From NCBI GenBank assembly GCA_030549495.1, contig JAUIRK010000873.1, positions 88,704-152,703 on the forward strand: a DNA stretch of 64,000 nucleotides. Reading direction: 5' to 3'. Under the pieces are notes generated by a model that saw only the letters and a list, made by a program, of their open reading frames with translations, was not told where the DNA came from and made no database searches. Made by a program: the position numbers and the translations under genes. The DNA comes from Nectonema munidae. Its lineage: Eukaryota > Nematomorpha > Nectonematoida > Nectonematidae. Below are positions 32,698 to 45,600 of this stretch, one piece after another (within the stretch, counting starts at the first letter, position 1; each line of letters opens with the position of its first letter).

Positions 32698-34217
32698 AAT
32701 TTGGAGATGGTGCGCATCTATTTGAAGTGAGAATGAAGGAGCTATATATAAGTCCTCATTCATTGTTGACGTTAAGCTTAATAGGGCGGGGGTTAAAGTT
32801 TACATTAAGCTTAATTAAGAATGAAATAGAATAGACAAAAGAGCAGTAGGAATTCAGAAAAATTTGTTGTATTTTTTGGAAGACGCTTGAAAGTCCGCGC
32901 CCCTCCAATAATTTCAAGGATGTGAGCCACTGAATCAATCACATTTTTTTTATATAAACATCGCAGGATGTCTAGTAGACTCTTTTCCTTCAGACTACAT
33001 TCACTTATATAAAACTTTCCAACCTTCAGTTATTTGTTTTCAATTTTTTTCTCTATCAATCATATATCCTTTCATTAATTCCTTTAATGTGCCTGATAGA
33101 CTACTTCATTTTCAAATGAAAAGCCTATTGGCCCCCAACAATTCTGGATTTTTTTAAACTAGTGCATATGCGATATGCAAATTTAATTAAAATATTTTCG
33201 CTAGAAGTATAGTATTTAAATTTTACCAATTTTGTAAAAAATATATATAGTCTTATAAATTTACGTATGTGCTGAATACACTCTATTTTAAAGGATTGCT
33301 TGAATATTTGGTCTCCCGTGGTATTTCCAGACCACTAATTTTGAAAATTGCAAAAAAATTCGCCTCCCCAATAATTTTGAGGATGTGCGTCCCTGCGAAG
33401 AAACATTACGATACATCCTACATTTAAAATGAGCTTATGTGGTGGCCTACCAGATGGTGTCAATGAATTGATAAACTCCATTGGATAGAGATCGATTTCT
33501 TCTTGATCATCTGTAACTACAGAGTCAGTACTGTAATATATTTTAGATTAGGCCTGAAGTTGAGTTAACACTTGGTTGTTAAATTCTAAAGAGTCTTCGT
33601 TGGTGGGAGTCTGCAACGTCAATACCATCATCATTAAAAACAGAAAAAAGGATGTTACCACAATAAGATAATATACATTCATTTGGTATTTGAATGCAAT
33701 CTTTGAAAGGGTCGTTATAATTAGCAGGTAGTTGGCCATTTGCTACAGAAAAAGAAATTGAGAATAGCGAGGGAGTTGAAAGACTTTAACTAAAGGCCAG
33801 ATATAAGAACTTTTCAAGCATATTTCAATAATTTGGGTGGTGTTTCCTCTTTTGACAACAGTTTCTTTTGACGGAAATCTCCACCAAGAAGAATAATTTT
33901 TCCAGCAAAGGGTACATTATTGTTACAGATATCTCTAAGCATTTTATCTATTGCTTAAAGAGCGTATTTAGGGATCATACTAGCTTCGTCAAAAATTATG
34001 ATATCTTGTTTACGGAAAAATTCGGCATGTTTACTATTTGGTTTAATATTACTAGTCGCATTATCTAAAACAGGAACGTGTAACTTAAAAAAAGAATGAA
34101 CATTTCTGCATTTTTCTAACAAAGTGGCAGCAATTCCTGTCCAAGCACAAGTAAGGACATTTAAATTACGACTAATAAATTTCTCTAATGATGTAGCTAT
34201 ATGTGAAGTCTTACCTG

Positions 34218-34360
34218 TGCGGGGGTTTGAGTAACGTTGGTTAGATACTGGGTTTCGATAACTCAAGGTCTTGGGTTCAATTCCATATCAAGCCTACTTT
34301 CTCATAGTTCGATACAAGCGGCGCAAGTGTGCCTTCTCGATGAAAAGACTCACGGTACTT
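34218..34360 (+). mobile_element. tRNA-derived SINE inserted in the Helitron P-loop
   Basis: Same family as 20711-20845: GTTGGTTAGATACTGG, ACTCAAGGTCTTGGGTTC (B-box region) and CTCATAGTTCGATACAAGCG. It lies inside the Walker A codons: GGPGGT on one side and GKTSHIA on the other. The flanks (GCACAGGTAAGACT against GCACCGTTAAAAGT on the minus strand) look like a diverged target duplication. Confidence 0.8.
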
Positions 34361-35220
34361 TTAACGGTGCCTCCTGGACCACCAATAAAGAAAACTTTGG
34401 CTGAAGATTTCACGGAACCGATGACTGAATCAGCAACAGCAATCTGTTCAGAGTTAAGCATAGTTCTTATATTAGGAGCTTCTTCTCTCGCTTGTTGAAT
34501 GTTGGGAAGATCTTCAATTAATGTTTCCTTCAAAGCTGGAAATGCAAAATCAATGAGTGTCTTACCAAACTGTTCGAGAATACTTTGAATTTTTGCAAGT
34601 ACAGATTGCTTAGCTTTGAAATGAGACTCATACTGCAGATAATCCTCCATCATATCCAAGCAAAAGCTTTGCCACAACTGAGAAGGATTACTTGACTCAT
34701 CATGAATCAAAATAAAAGAAAATGAATTTCTTATTTGTGAAGGGGATGAGTCGAACCAACAAACTGCCATCTACTAATAAATTGCGTGCAGTACAGGCTT
34801 CCATAAAAGTTGAATAGACAGTTCCATCGTATGTTTTAAATATTCATACGATGTGGCGCCAAATACGTGCAAAAATAGAATGCGAAGAAAGTACCTCTCA
34901 CCCTCTATAAAACTGGCATTATACATCTTACTTAGTACTTTTTCACGACCACGCTGTCTAATTACGTCTTTTGAAAAGATAATGATATGGAATATTGGTG
35001 TAGAGGTACTGTCTCGCGTTTTCAGCATTTTGATTGAGGTCAACCAAGCAGTTAACATTGTATGCTGAGCCCTAGAAAGGGCGGGTGACCAATATTCTTT
35101 TGAAATGTGTTAATCAATGAATAACGATTATACCCTAATAAAATTAATTTTTTTTGCAAATAATTGGCCTTTTTTATGTAAATTTCAATTTAGACCAGAG
35201 GGAGGGCGACACCTGCAGCT

Positions 35221-35341
35221 TTAACCCATTTAAGTCCAAGCAAAGCATACGATATCTAAAAAACGCAGACGATTTATATTAGCAGACGAAGATGAAATTA
35301 CTTATGTTCCAAAATAGGAACATTGGCCGTAAATGGGTTAA
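35221..35341. mobile_element. piggyBac-type MITE (GTCTGC family)
   Basis: Bounded by TTAACCCATTTAAGTCC and a terminus ending CGTAAATGGGTTAA. It contains GCAGACGATTTATATTAGCA and GCAGACGAAGATGAAATTAC, the reverse complement of the core of 46063-46200. Confidence 0.75.
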
Positions 35342-35392
35342 GTCCGCATGCGGCCTTTAAAGTTTTTAAATACGACCTTTGAAAGAGTGATT

Positions 35393-35520
35393 TTAACCCT
35401 TTGAGGACCAGTGGATCATCAGTGACCCAAAAATGAAAATCGTCTGCTTTGAATATATAAAATTCATTGAAAAAGAAAGTAGACGAATCCTATTCAAAAT
35501 GTTGGTCCTCAAAGAGTTAA
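35393..35520. mobile_element. piggyBac-type MITE (GTCTGC family), divergent termini
   Basis: Clear inverted termini TTAACCCTTTGAGGACCA and, in reverse complement, TTAACTCTTTGAGGACCA, with TTAA at both ends and the AATCGTCTGC motif inside. Only 51 bp separate it from the preceding MITE. Confidence 0.8.
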
Positions 35521-35979
35521 GAATGAGAAATGTGCTTTATAGGCTCATTAAATATGAATTTTAATATTATAAATTTCAAAAAGTAATATAATTTATTGGG
35601 CACAAGATTTTGTTATGATTATTGTTGTGAATCATCATTTTTTTTACTAAGCCAAAATGAAAAGCTTCTCATCGAACTCAATTAAATGATGGACATTAGG
35701 AAGATCAATTGATATTGAGAACCACCATGAGAGAGCCTGAAATCAAAAGCCCCTCTTGAAAAAGCAAAAAGGTCGTATTAAAATAAATTTTCCTTTATGA
35801 AATGTAGTTAAAAAATGTTTTTTAAGTAGAATTAAAAAAAATTATGTTGCATAACAACATATTGTAAACGGCCTTTAAACACACAAAAAAAATTCTTTTT
35901 AAAATATTCATATAGATATTGAGCCATGAAGAAAAATGTTTTAGAGAAAGATTGAAAAAATTATTTTATTTGAATTAAA

Positions 35980-36490
35980 TTAAATAATATTTTCTGTCTG
36001 AATAACGTTAACTTTGTTCCAACATTTTGGTACAAAATCGGCACTCATAGCGCTTATGAATACTTTATCAAAGGAAGAGGATTTGGTTAAAACATCACTA
36101 TCGCTACCATTGAGACTGTGCCCTTGATAACAGCAGCCCCCTTGCAAAAGTGTAATTATCTGATTGACCATGTTAAATTTCACACCTTGGCCATTTTCTT
36201 GTTCTGGCGCTATTAAAACATCTGTCAATTCTAGTGCGTCTAAATTGAGTTGGACAGAATTTTTGTTTTCAAAACTTGAATCCTTTTGGAAAACTAAGCA
36301 TCGTTCCTGAAATGATAATCCCTTTTTAAAAGTATACAAAACAAAAATGAACTTACGAAAACAGAATTAAAGAGTTCATTTTGACTGCCTTCATTTTTGT
36401 TGTCTAATGGATTATTATACACTGGATTTCCCTTTAGACAGATGATTTCTTTGAAATATTGGAAACTCCACTTTTCAGCACACTTGAAAA
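35980..36490 (-). CDS. 3' end of an unidentified spliced gene (two exons visible)
   Basis: On the minus strand, an exon ending ...CTCTTTAATTCTGTTTTC (36356) is followed by GTAAGT; the next exon starts after TCATTTCAG (36326) and ends at the TAA at 35980. Both are phase 0 and give NELFNSVF joined to ERCLVFQKDS, then LNLDALELTDVLIAPEQENG and FVPKCWNKVNVIQTENII. The upstream exon is open for at least 45 codons (KWSFQYFKEIICLKGNPVY) and probably begins at about 36490. No domain recognised. The rest of the gene would lie upstream at higher coordinates, possibly beyond several transposons. It is not an obvious transposon protein. Confidence 0.45.
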
Positions 36491-36499
36491 AGTATTCAC

Positions 36500-38110
36500 A
36501 ATTATTGAATGATAAATATTTTGATAAAATTTAAAAATCACATTCTCAAACTAAGGTCTCTATCGCTACTTTGTTGGTAGTCACGAATCGAGTAATAAAG
36601 TTATGGCGGGGAGTTAAAAGTCAATAAAGTCCACTTTTGAATTCTAATAGCACTTATTCCAAAACAAGTAAATAGTCTTACTTTATAAAGTTTGTGTAAA
36701 AGAAGACCAAGTTATTAGGTGAACAAAAGCCAACTTTTTTAATAGCCCATTTTTTGTAAGTAATCTAGATTGTGCAAAAGTTTAACAAAACTGACAAAGA
36801 GCAAGTATTAAACAATTTTGGAATTGCTTTTATACACTAAAGAGTTCGCAAACGAACTAAAAATATATTTCATTTTTAATATAGATAAAAATTTTGACTC
36901 ATCCATTCTGACACATAAATAAAATAATTGAAAAAAGTTATCTTTGAATCTTACAATGAAATACGCATTGGATTTATATACAAATATCTAATTTGAAGAA
37001 ATAAGGAACATATTCAAAAAGAAATATATCTTTTCTCTTTCCAGCGATTAAAAAGCCTTTGTCCAAAGATCACGTCTTTGCAAAAGAGAATACTTTAACA
37101 ATTTCTTACAATAAAAATATTAATAATAATTAACAGAAGTGATTAATTTTTTATGTAGTTAGGATTAACTTTTTGAGGTAGTTAGGTCAAATTTTGAAGG
37201 ATTTATTGGCCAACTTTTGTTGCCCCTAGTTATGACTTTAGCGCGTTAGAAATGCACTCCGACTTTACAAATCTCAACATCACAAAAAAGTAAAATGTGT
37301 AAGACTGGGTACTGAACGCTATCACATGTCCACTGAGAGCTTGCGTAGTTTCTTTTTGTACTGCGTTTCGTATTGTGAAAGTTTGTTCAAGTGGTGGATA
37401 GAGGAATCACAAATCGTAAGAGTCCTACTTTTTTAAAGCATAGCAATCCTATCAGCAAAACTTGCTACATTCACTGATTCCTCAAAATGCATAAAGGCTC
37501 CGCAGGTTCGAATAAACATGGTCAACATGAGTTCTAATGTTGCATATATTACAAAAAAAATTTGTCTTAAACTTTGTTTGAAAATGAATGATCAGTTGTT
37601 TTGTATTTTTAAAGAATTTCATTGATGATATTTTAAAGAGCTGTTTCTACCATAGTATTTAAATTGGAAATGATATTTTGGCTTATTTTTTAGTGATATT
37701 TTGGTTTAATATTTGAACTTCTATAAAGTGTAGCTATATTTGCAGACATTGCAAGAAAAATGTGTTATGATATGATTATGATTTTACTGTATTTTATTGA
37801 TTGCAGGCGTATTTGCAGACGTATTTTGCAGACGTTGATTGAAGCTAAACTGTATTTACATTTTCGGTGAAATAGGCGTCTTTCAAATGTCCATTCCATG
37901 TCCGTTTGGTAAAATTTTTGTTAGCCCAAAGGCCCATCTGTTAAATGTCAATTCGGCCAAATGTCCGGGTATCGTAAAAGCATAGGCATATTTTCAAAAT
38001 AAATCTGTTATTGTAACTAATGGTTTTTTCTTAAATTATCTCAAACATAAACAGATCATTGTTATTTTTGGGAAATATTGCTGATATGGTTGAAAAAATT
38101 GTTGAGGTTT
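36500..38110. other. Intergenic, nothing defensible
   Basis: AT-rich. A stretch near 37880-37975 repeats AAATGTCCATTC/AAATGTCAATTCGGCC-type units, possibly a worn MULE terminal repeat. No gene. Confidence 0.35.
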
Positions 38111-38119
38111 GGATTGAAG

Positions 38120-38720
38120 TGTCCTGAAATTTTAAAAGGTTATTACGAGGTTAACATTTATAATATGGATAAAAGTGCTCTTCTTTCACGTTATACCAAA
38201 CAAAGCTACACTTTTTAAAGTACATCAAGTGCAGGTGATGAACATTGCATAGATCGAATCACTGCTGGCTTATCTGTTAATGTGCTTGGGGCTTTTGGAC
38301 GTCGTCTTGTTATTGGTAGAGATGTAGCAAGCTTCCCCGCTTCAAAAATATTAATTTGAATCATTTGTCTGAAATATAGATTTCGTACTGAAGATGGCCC
38401 ATTAAATTTGTGTGTAAGTTAAGTAAACAGGAGTAGAGTATAAAATTTAAAACTTTTGTGCTCATTGTTTATTCTATTCCTGTTTAATTTCTCTAAAACA
38501 TGGAAATTCAATAAAAAAGCATGCAAGATATCAAGTATTTTTTAAAAGTGGATAAATAAAAGAATGGCGATTCAAAAACGAAGAATTGTACTGGTAGTTC
38601 CTCGATGCTACAATCTTTGGATCAAAGTATTATTAAAAAGTCAATTATCGAGAAAAAACTTTTACGTACACTACTTGCTAAAACATACTTTAGATCTATG
38701 TCAATGGCTCTCTAACTTTA
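38120..38720 (+). pseudogene. pogo/Tigger-type transposase fragment
   Basis: The reading ILKGYYEVNIYNMDKSALLS (38135-38190; the usual D-E becomes D-K) is followed by DRITAGLSVNVLGAFGRRLV (38255-38320), KRRIVLVVPRC (38575-38610, first part of the second catalytic block) and, one frame over, SSSMLQSLDQSIIKKS and KKLLRTLLAKT. These match the DDE domain of Tigger/CENP-B-like transposases. Gaps and shifts show it is an inactive fragment. Confidence 0.7.
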
Positions 38721-38759
38721 ATTTAAAAGTAAACCTTCCACAGTTATGAAAATTTATTG

Positions 38760-40090
38760 GAAATCTAGAATCAATTTTTATGATGTTACTATAGCGATAG
38801 TTCTGAAATTATGTTTAGTAGAAGACAATGTATAAATTAAAGTGATTGGACATAAGTCTGAAAAAAATCAATACTTAACACTAATTTTCTGAGATCACAA
38901 AAATTGATGCTTCACTGTCTAGATTCTATAAATTGATTAAATCGACCAAAAAATGTAAATCCTGAGTGGTCGATATTAAACGGAAATTTACTGCGTACTT
39001 CGAACGTTTGAATTCCAATTATGAAAAAATCATGCACGAATAAACTTTATATTATTGGGTTTGTTGACATTTTAATATACAAAAATAATGGATCTTTAGA
39101 ATTTCTAGTAAAAGAGATAAAACCATCAAGAGTGGAGGTAAAACTTAAAGAATATATCGAAGCAGAGGGATTGCGAGAAAGTACGACAAAAAAACTCAGG
39201 GATAAACGATAAAACTTCTCTTATTTTCAAAATATTTGGAGGGATATGCATGACTTAAAAGTGATTGCGCGTGAAAAAAGCACCCTAAACTAAACTTGTG
39301 TATCAGAGAAATGGTATCTTACTTGGCAAATCCAGCTGATCGTTACTAACAAATGAAACTTCAAATTTCATTGAAGTGTAATCTAAAAGCTTTAAAGGTA
39401 TTAAAAACATTCTGTTCTCATAACAATGAAGCCAGAACAAAAAAAATTTTAGTTTTCAATTTCTTGGTTCAAAATAGTGATAAAAGACAAAAATCTGGCT
39501 TTCCAAAAAAATGATTTTTATTCAAAATTCATCAAATAACTTATTTTTTTGAAACATTTTATTATATAGGTATGGTTTTAAGTCAGACTTACTTAAGGTT
39601 GCAAAAAAAGAAAAAAAGCTTGATTTATTATCTACATTCATTTTTAAATGCTCAACTTTCAAGTTTATTGCTCTAATTTAAAGTATTATTAATATTTCCA
39701 TTTCCATTTCTTCCTTTCCTGTTTGCTCTCCTCCTACTTTCAATCTTAGGCGAAAGTTCCCTGACGGAAATATTATGTACTGTATAATGATGATACGTAC
39801 AAAAAATTTTGCGCGTCATAGAAATGTTGAAAAAATTATAGAATAGATGAGTATTATGTTACTTTGTATCATCAATTGATTTCAGTTTGCTAATATGTTT
39901 TCATGAATATGAAGAGATCATAATATAAGTTCCACATTTTTTGAAATAACTCTTTTTTATCATTCTCTTACTGCTCTTGCGCTTGCACTGTTTCTTCTTG
40001 TAAAGCTAAAAATATATCGACTTTTGTTAGTGTGGAGCTAACTTTTTTCGTTACAAATACTACTTTTTTTTTTATTATTTTGCGTTTCAG
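38760..40090. other. Intergenic; one unsupported 63-codon frame
   Basis: 39021-39212 encodes a Lys/Glu-rich peptide containing YIIGFVDILIYKNNGSLEF. I see no domain or splice context. The rest is AT-rich. Confidence 0.3.
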
Positions 40091-40105
40091 TGATTTTTCC
40101 GTCAA

Positions 40106-41518
40106 AATGAAGTTCAAGCATTAATCTTCCGCTTTGGAGCACTTAGAAGAAGATGAGGTTTTGGAAAATGGCACTCCTATTGATTTAGCTATACTTCCTC
40201 CTGATGAAAACAATGTTGTTACCTTTAACGAAGACATTGATGAAAATGATATGCTTGATACTTTTCCTCAAGATACATGCGGAAAAATAGAAGTAACATA
40301 CCCTGAAGTAGAAGAACAAGATAAAACCTGCAGATGGAAAAAAATGAAAAACTTTGATAATAATTTAGCTTCTTATTCACACGTCGATTGTCCTCAGCTA
40401 GCCAAAGACGAAGCTCATGAACCTATTGATTTTTTTTTCAAAGTTTTTCCAAAAGAATACATGGAAACACTGGCAAAACTATCCACTGCTAATCAAAAAA
40501 AAACGAAGCAATTGATCTAGATTGGAAGGACATAGGTATTTTTATCGGATTTGTTATTTTATCGGGGTATCATACATTGCCAAGAGAGGAAGACTTTTGG
40601 TCGACTCAATTAGATCTTGGAGTCTCATTAGTGAGTCAGGTAATATCGAGAAATAGATTTCGAGAAATAAAAAGTACTTTCATCTTGTCGATAATACTAA
40701 AATTAATTTAGAAGACAAAATGGCAAAAGTAAGGCCTATTTATGAAATGTTAAACGCTAAATTTTTGAAGTTTAGTTCACTTTATGAAGAGATAAGTATA
40801 GATGAATCGATAGTTCCTTATTATGGGCCTCATTCGTGTAAGCAGTTTATAAGAGGAAAACCTATTAGGTTTGGCTATAAAATATGGTGCATGTGTTCCT
40901 CTACTGGCTGCCCCTTGTCTTTATACATATATCAAGGTAAGGAGATCAAGAGGGAGGTTCAAGTAAGATGCCATTGTGCATGCAAGTTGTAGGAAACTTT
41001 GTCCAAACAATTGAAAACCCTTTAAAACATACATTCTATTTTGACAATTTTTTTACATCGTACACCCTCTTAAAAACATTGAGCGAAAAAGGTATAAAAG
41101 CAGTAGGCACCGTTAGAAGTAATAGAACCGGTAAATGTCGATTGATTGAGGATAAAGAAATCAAGAAGAAAAATAGAGGGTATTACGATTATAGATCAGA
41201 TGGAAGAGTATATTTTTGTAAATGGAGGGATAATGCTTGTGTGAATGTTGGATCCAACTTTTGTACGCATGAACCTGTTGGAACAGTTAAAAGGTATTCA
41301 CGTTTAGAGAAGAAAGAGATCGAAGTTAGTTAGCTGTCGTTTCCTCATTAGCAAGCACAATCAAGGAATGGGAGGGGTTGATGTGTTTGACAAGTTATTG
41401 GCTGCTTATAGGCCTAAAGAAAAGGCGAAAAAATGGTAGTGGCCTTTGGCAATGCATGCAATAAACGTTTCGGTTGTTGGTGCCTGGAAGGATTATGAAA
41501 GGACAAACACAGAGTAAA
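40106..41518 (+). pseudogene. piggyBac (PGBD-like) transposase, second lineage
   Basis: Begins MKFKH then an early stop, followed by an acidic N-terminus (LEHLEEDEVLENGTPIDLA), EPIDFFFKVFPKEYMETLAK, WKDIGIFIGFVILSGYHTLP (out of frame), ISIDESIVPYYG (first Asp, 40800), FYFDNFFTSYTLLKTL (second Asp, 41040), AVGTVRSNRTGKC and GVDVFDKLLAAYRPKEKAKK (third Asp, 41380). All three DDD residues are present but at least four breaks occur. This lineage is distinct from the piggyBac of palindrome 1 (VTIDEQLVKF). No termini identified. A PGBD-like relative may be the source of mobility for the TTAA-bounded MITEs nearby. Confidence 0.85.
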
Positions 41519-42636
41519 GAATTGTTCTGCTTTTTAAAAGAAAATGTTATTCATTCTAAAAAAAACGGTATAAACTTTTAATGAAAATTAAAAGATTTGA
41601 ATATGCATAGACCATAAATAATATTGAGAAAGACAAAAACTAAGGAACAAAATATATTAGTTTTTCTTAACACAGAGTTATTAATAGAAACATCATGCAT
41701 AAAATTATCAGATTTTAAGAAATGTAATGTATTTACATTCACATCAATGATGATGTGTAAACAGTTCATAAAACACAAATCGAAAACAGTGGATAAATAT
41801 CCATTTTATATATAAAACATAAAACAAACCATTATTTTAAAACGAGTGCAAATTTGTACGCATAAATGAAACATTTACTTTTAAGAAGAGAGAATAAATT
41901 ACTAATATATATAATAAAGAGAAAAGGTCTAAGAATAGATCCCGGACTCCTAGAGTAACTAGAGATATTTTGGATAAGAAATCATTGAAGAAAACAAACT
42001 CGTGTCTATTATTGAGAAATATTTGACCTTAAACTGACACAGAAAAGTTTGTATAGAAGTTCTTGTAATTAGTATTGCAATTGTAAGAGGGAGGATGTAC
42101 TAGTTTCGGTAGAGCTGACTCATAAGTCATAACTTAGATTCGATAGAAAATATCTAATCTCAGTTTACAGATTTTTTTAAATATATGATAAATATCACTC
42201 TATATCAAAATAAGTTTCCTATTTACAAAATAATAAAGCATTTTGAAATTAATTTAATTTTCAGAGCTATTTTTATTTTAAAAAATCAATCAGAGGTTCA
42301 ATCTTCTAAGAGGAGATAAACTTCAGAGTTGAGATCATATTGCCTTACGGCTGAAAATGCTTTGGTATCCAACCAAAGCAATCAACCCTAATTTAATAAA
42401 TAAAATAAAAACACCATCTTTATTCTTCAAAAAAATCATTGACTTTAACTATTTCTTTATTTCAAACTAAGCGTCTTCAACTTCACAACACACAGATTTT
42501 ATCTCTTTTATATATGTTAATAATGATTATATTCAATATTTGTTTTCTTCTTTTTCAACTCCAACTTCTAATGTCGTTGTCATCCTGTCTTGCGCAAAGT
42601 AGGGTTTTGCGCAAAGTAGGGTTTTTAGCCATTTTA
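41519..42636. other. Intergenic, nothing recognised
   Basis: AT-rich. A 17 bp direct duplication (GCGCAAAGTAGGGTTTT) lies at about 42592-42626, just before the LINE target duplication. Confidence 0.4.
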
Positions 42637-42651
42637 ACTAAAATGGAATTA

Positions 42652-45600
42652 GGTAGGTAGGTATGGAGATTTCTAAGCACTTTCCAGCTGGAGCTGATAT
42701 GCTTGCAAGTCTGCTGGAATTTGGTCTTCAAAGTGTAAGTTTAGTTTTGTGGGTCTTTCTGAAATAGAAAAGGAAAATTTGGAAGATTTTTATGGGTGTA
42801 GACATTAGATTGTTTTGTGGAATGCATGGATTAGTGGTGATAGTGGCTTATTGTTATTAGATATTTGAGGGAGGAATGAGTGTTTGGGTTGCAGAGAGTA
42901 TAGGTTCGATTGTGGTTATGAGAAGGGAGAGATGTTTGATGAGTAGTGGATGTTGTAGAAGATCATGTAAAGAGGATGGAATATCTTTAAAAAAGAAGCG
43001 ACTTTTATCAAGGAGTTGGTGTCGGTGAGAATCAAAAATTGGACAATAAAGGAGGATATGTGTAGGTGTTTCAATGTACGAACAGCTGTAACGACAGAAA
43101 GGGTTTGAGTGAAGTTTGAATTTGAAGAAGTATGCATTACAAGGGCAATGGGATGAGAGCCAGCGAATGATGTTCCGAGGGAGTGAGTGAAAGTGTTTCT
43201 TTAAAATGAGTTGTGATAATGGCATAGATGTCAGAGGTGATGTGATGGTTGAGTCGATAGATTGTTGCCACTGCAGTAGTGTAGAGTTGGTTATAGTATT
43301 TGTAAAAGTGGAGATGGGTAGAGAAAATAGGGGTAGGATCTGAGAATCGGAGATATTTGATTTTGCGATATAGTCAACGAGGTAATTTTCAAAACAGCTG
43401 GAATGAGCTGGGCACCAGACGATTTTTACTGCAAAGTGATTGGATAGGTGAATAAGTTTGCGTGCTAAACTATAAGTTGAGTGTGAGATTTTATTTTCGA
43501 GTTTTAGGTTTTTTATTAAATTTTGCGAGTCTGTGAAAAAAGTTATGTATTTGAAGGAGGTAGAAAAGGAAGTTAGGTTATTAAGGAGTATGTTGCAGGA
43601 TAGTAGTACTGCGTGAATTTCAGTTTCGTGTGCAGTGATTTCTGGATCTAGGTTTGTGTGTTGGATAAGAAAAGGGTTTTTTGTGTTTTGTAGGAAGAAA
43701 GCGCATGCAGCTGAAGAGCGGTGTTGTGATTTAGAACCGTCAGTGAAAATTGAAAGTGAACAGGTATTGTTTGTTGTGCGTTGGTGAGCTATAGAGTTTA
43801 GGGCAAGATATCTGTGGTGACAGATGTTTGTGATGTAAGGAGGAGACGAAGAAGGGTGGATGAGCTCGATTGGGTGGTTTAATGGTAGTACTTGATAAGA
43901 TGTTTTGTTAGGAGCAAACTGAATTAATAAGGAATTGTAATACTGCAGGGATTGGGATGTTTGAGTTGTGTATAGGCTGGTGAAAGGATGTGGTGGGGGT
44001 GTAGAGCAGAAAGTTATAAGGTAATTTTTAAGAAGCGTTTTCTTTAGATTGAGGTGTAGCGGTAGCGTGTTAGTGAATAATTCAAGTTTTGTAGTTGGTG
44101 TAGTGTGATAGGCATTGGTGATAGAAAGAAGACACAGGCGATGAATTTTGCTGAGATGAGTGATGGATGACTGGTGTCTCAACTCTGAGCCCCATGAGAG
44201 AACTCCATATTTGAGGACAGGGAAAATTAGACTTTTATGAATGAATTTTGTGATTTTTGGGGAAAGTCCCCATTTGTAAGAAATTCCGTTTTTAAGAGAG
44301 AAAAGGGTTTTGATTAGTTTTTGTGAGATGCTTTTGAAATGAGTTGAGAATTTTAGATTGGGTTGAAAGGTGAGTCCGAGATATTTTACTTGGTTTTGAG
44401 GATCTAATTTGTCTGTTGTGTTCAGTTGTAAGGGTAAAGGTTTGATTCTTTTGCGTGTAAAGTGGATTAAGTGGGATTTATTAGGGTTAAAGGAAATTTT
44501 GAATTGTTGGGCTTTGAATTGAATTTGTTTTAGTAAAGAAGCAGATTGTTTAAGATTTTCGTTTTGCTCAGAACTAGAAAAGGAGAAAAGAAGATCATCG
44601 GAGAATCCCTGAGAAAAGTCAGACTTGTTGTTGATAAAGGCAAGAAGTGGATTGATGAGTATTAACCAAAGTAGGTCAGATAAGTTGCCTCCTTGAGGAG
44701 TAGAGAGAGAGAGCTCGCGAATATATGAGTTGTTGTTTTCAGTTAGAATTAGAATGCGATGGTTGAGGTAATTGTGTATGAATTTTATCATGTATGTGGG
44801 GTAGGTGTTATCTATGAGATTATTAATAATAGCTGGGTTCCAGGCAGTGTTAAAAGCATTTTCAATATCTAGGAATAAAGTTGAGGCTATTTTATGATTC
44901 TTTAGTGCGGACTCGAGGAAGAGCGTGAGGCGAGAAAGTGCTAGTTCTGAGCTTTTGTTGGGAAGATAAGCAAATTGATTAGCGTGAATGAGACCATTTT
45001 TTAAGCTATAATGTAACAGTCTCTTCCTCAGAATTTTCTCTAAGATTTTGCCTATTGTCGGTAAAAGAGATATGGGGCGCCAGTTTTTTATGTTATTGAG
45101 ATCTCGATTTGGTTTGGGAATTAAGATTAATTTGCTAATTTTCCAGATATTTGGAAAATAGCTTAGTCTTAAGCAACTGTTGAATAATTGAAGTATGTGG
45201 GGATAAATAATATGGTATGCTTTGCGAACGTGTTTCATGGATATGTGGTCGTAACTGCAAGCTAGTTTGGGTTTGAAGGAGTTTACGGCATTGTTGAGTT
45301 CTGTGATAGTGATTCGTGGAAAATCAAAGGTGTTGGTGTTGCGTAAGTATGCTTGAGTTTTAAGTCTTATGATGGAATTGTGAATGTTGTCGGTTATTAG
45401 TGAATCAGATGGAAAAAGTGAGGTGAGAAAGGAGGGGGTTCAAGTGTGATGCTTCATTGTTGTTTGCTGGGAGTATATGGGGAGGCAATGGAGATGAGGA
45501 TTTTTATTAGTGATTTTATGAATAGTGCTCCAGGGGTTGGAGGGAGTTTGAGTGGTGAATTTTTTCCAGGCTTGTTTTTTAGCTTTATTGATTTCTTTTT

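Larger units (their letters stand above)
29959..33395. mobile_element. Non-autonomous hAT-like element B, inserted in the Helitron
   Basis: Ends CAGAAGCGCACATACATCC and, in reverse complement, CAGGGACGCACATCCTC form an imperfect inverted repeat followed by a shared ATTATTTT-like stretch. The flanks AGAAGAAG and CGAAGAAA fit a mutated 8 bp target duplication. It splits the Helitron helicase frame. Without the MULE inside it is about 1.4 kb. A sub-terminal block (CTCCAATAATTTCAAGGATG at 32895) repeats the right end in direct orientation. Confidence 0.7.
29640..35095 (-). pseudogene. Helitron helicase, split by two nested insertions
   Basis: Minus strand, N to C: EGERYFLRILFLHVFGATSY (35000-34850), SNPSQLWQSF, LNSEQIAVADSVIG, VFFIGGPGGT (34370), SINE, GKTSHIATSL (34215), IIIFDEASMIPK (33965), SLTPSGRPPHKLILNVGCIV (33470-33410), large insertion, then SLKNSLCTGTPLKISNLMDN (29935) and PCFSHRQLYVALSRAR (29690-29650). 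These are motifs of the Pif1-like helicase of Helitrons in the right order. No Rep (HUH) domain is visible, so only the C-terminal half remains. Stops and shifts make it inactive. The two halves rejoin cleanly at VMFL and LNVSLKN once the 29959-33395 element is removed. Confidence 0.85.
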
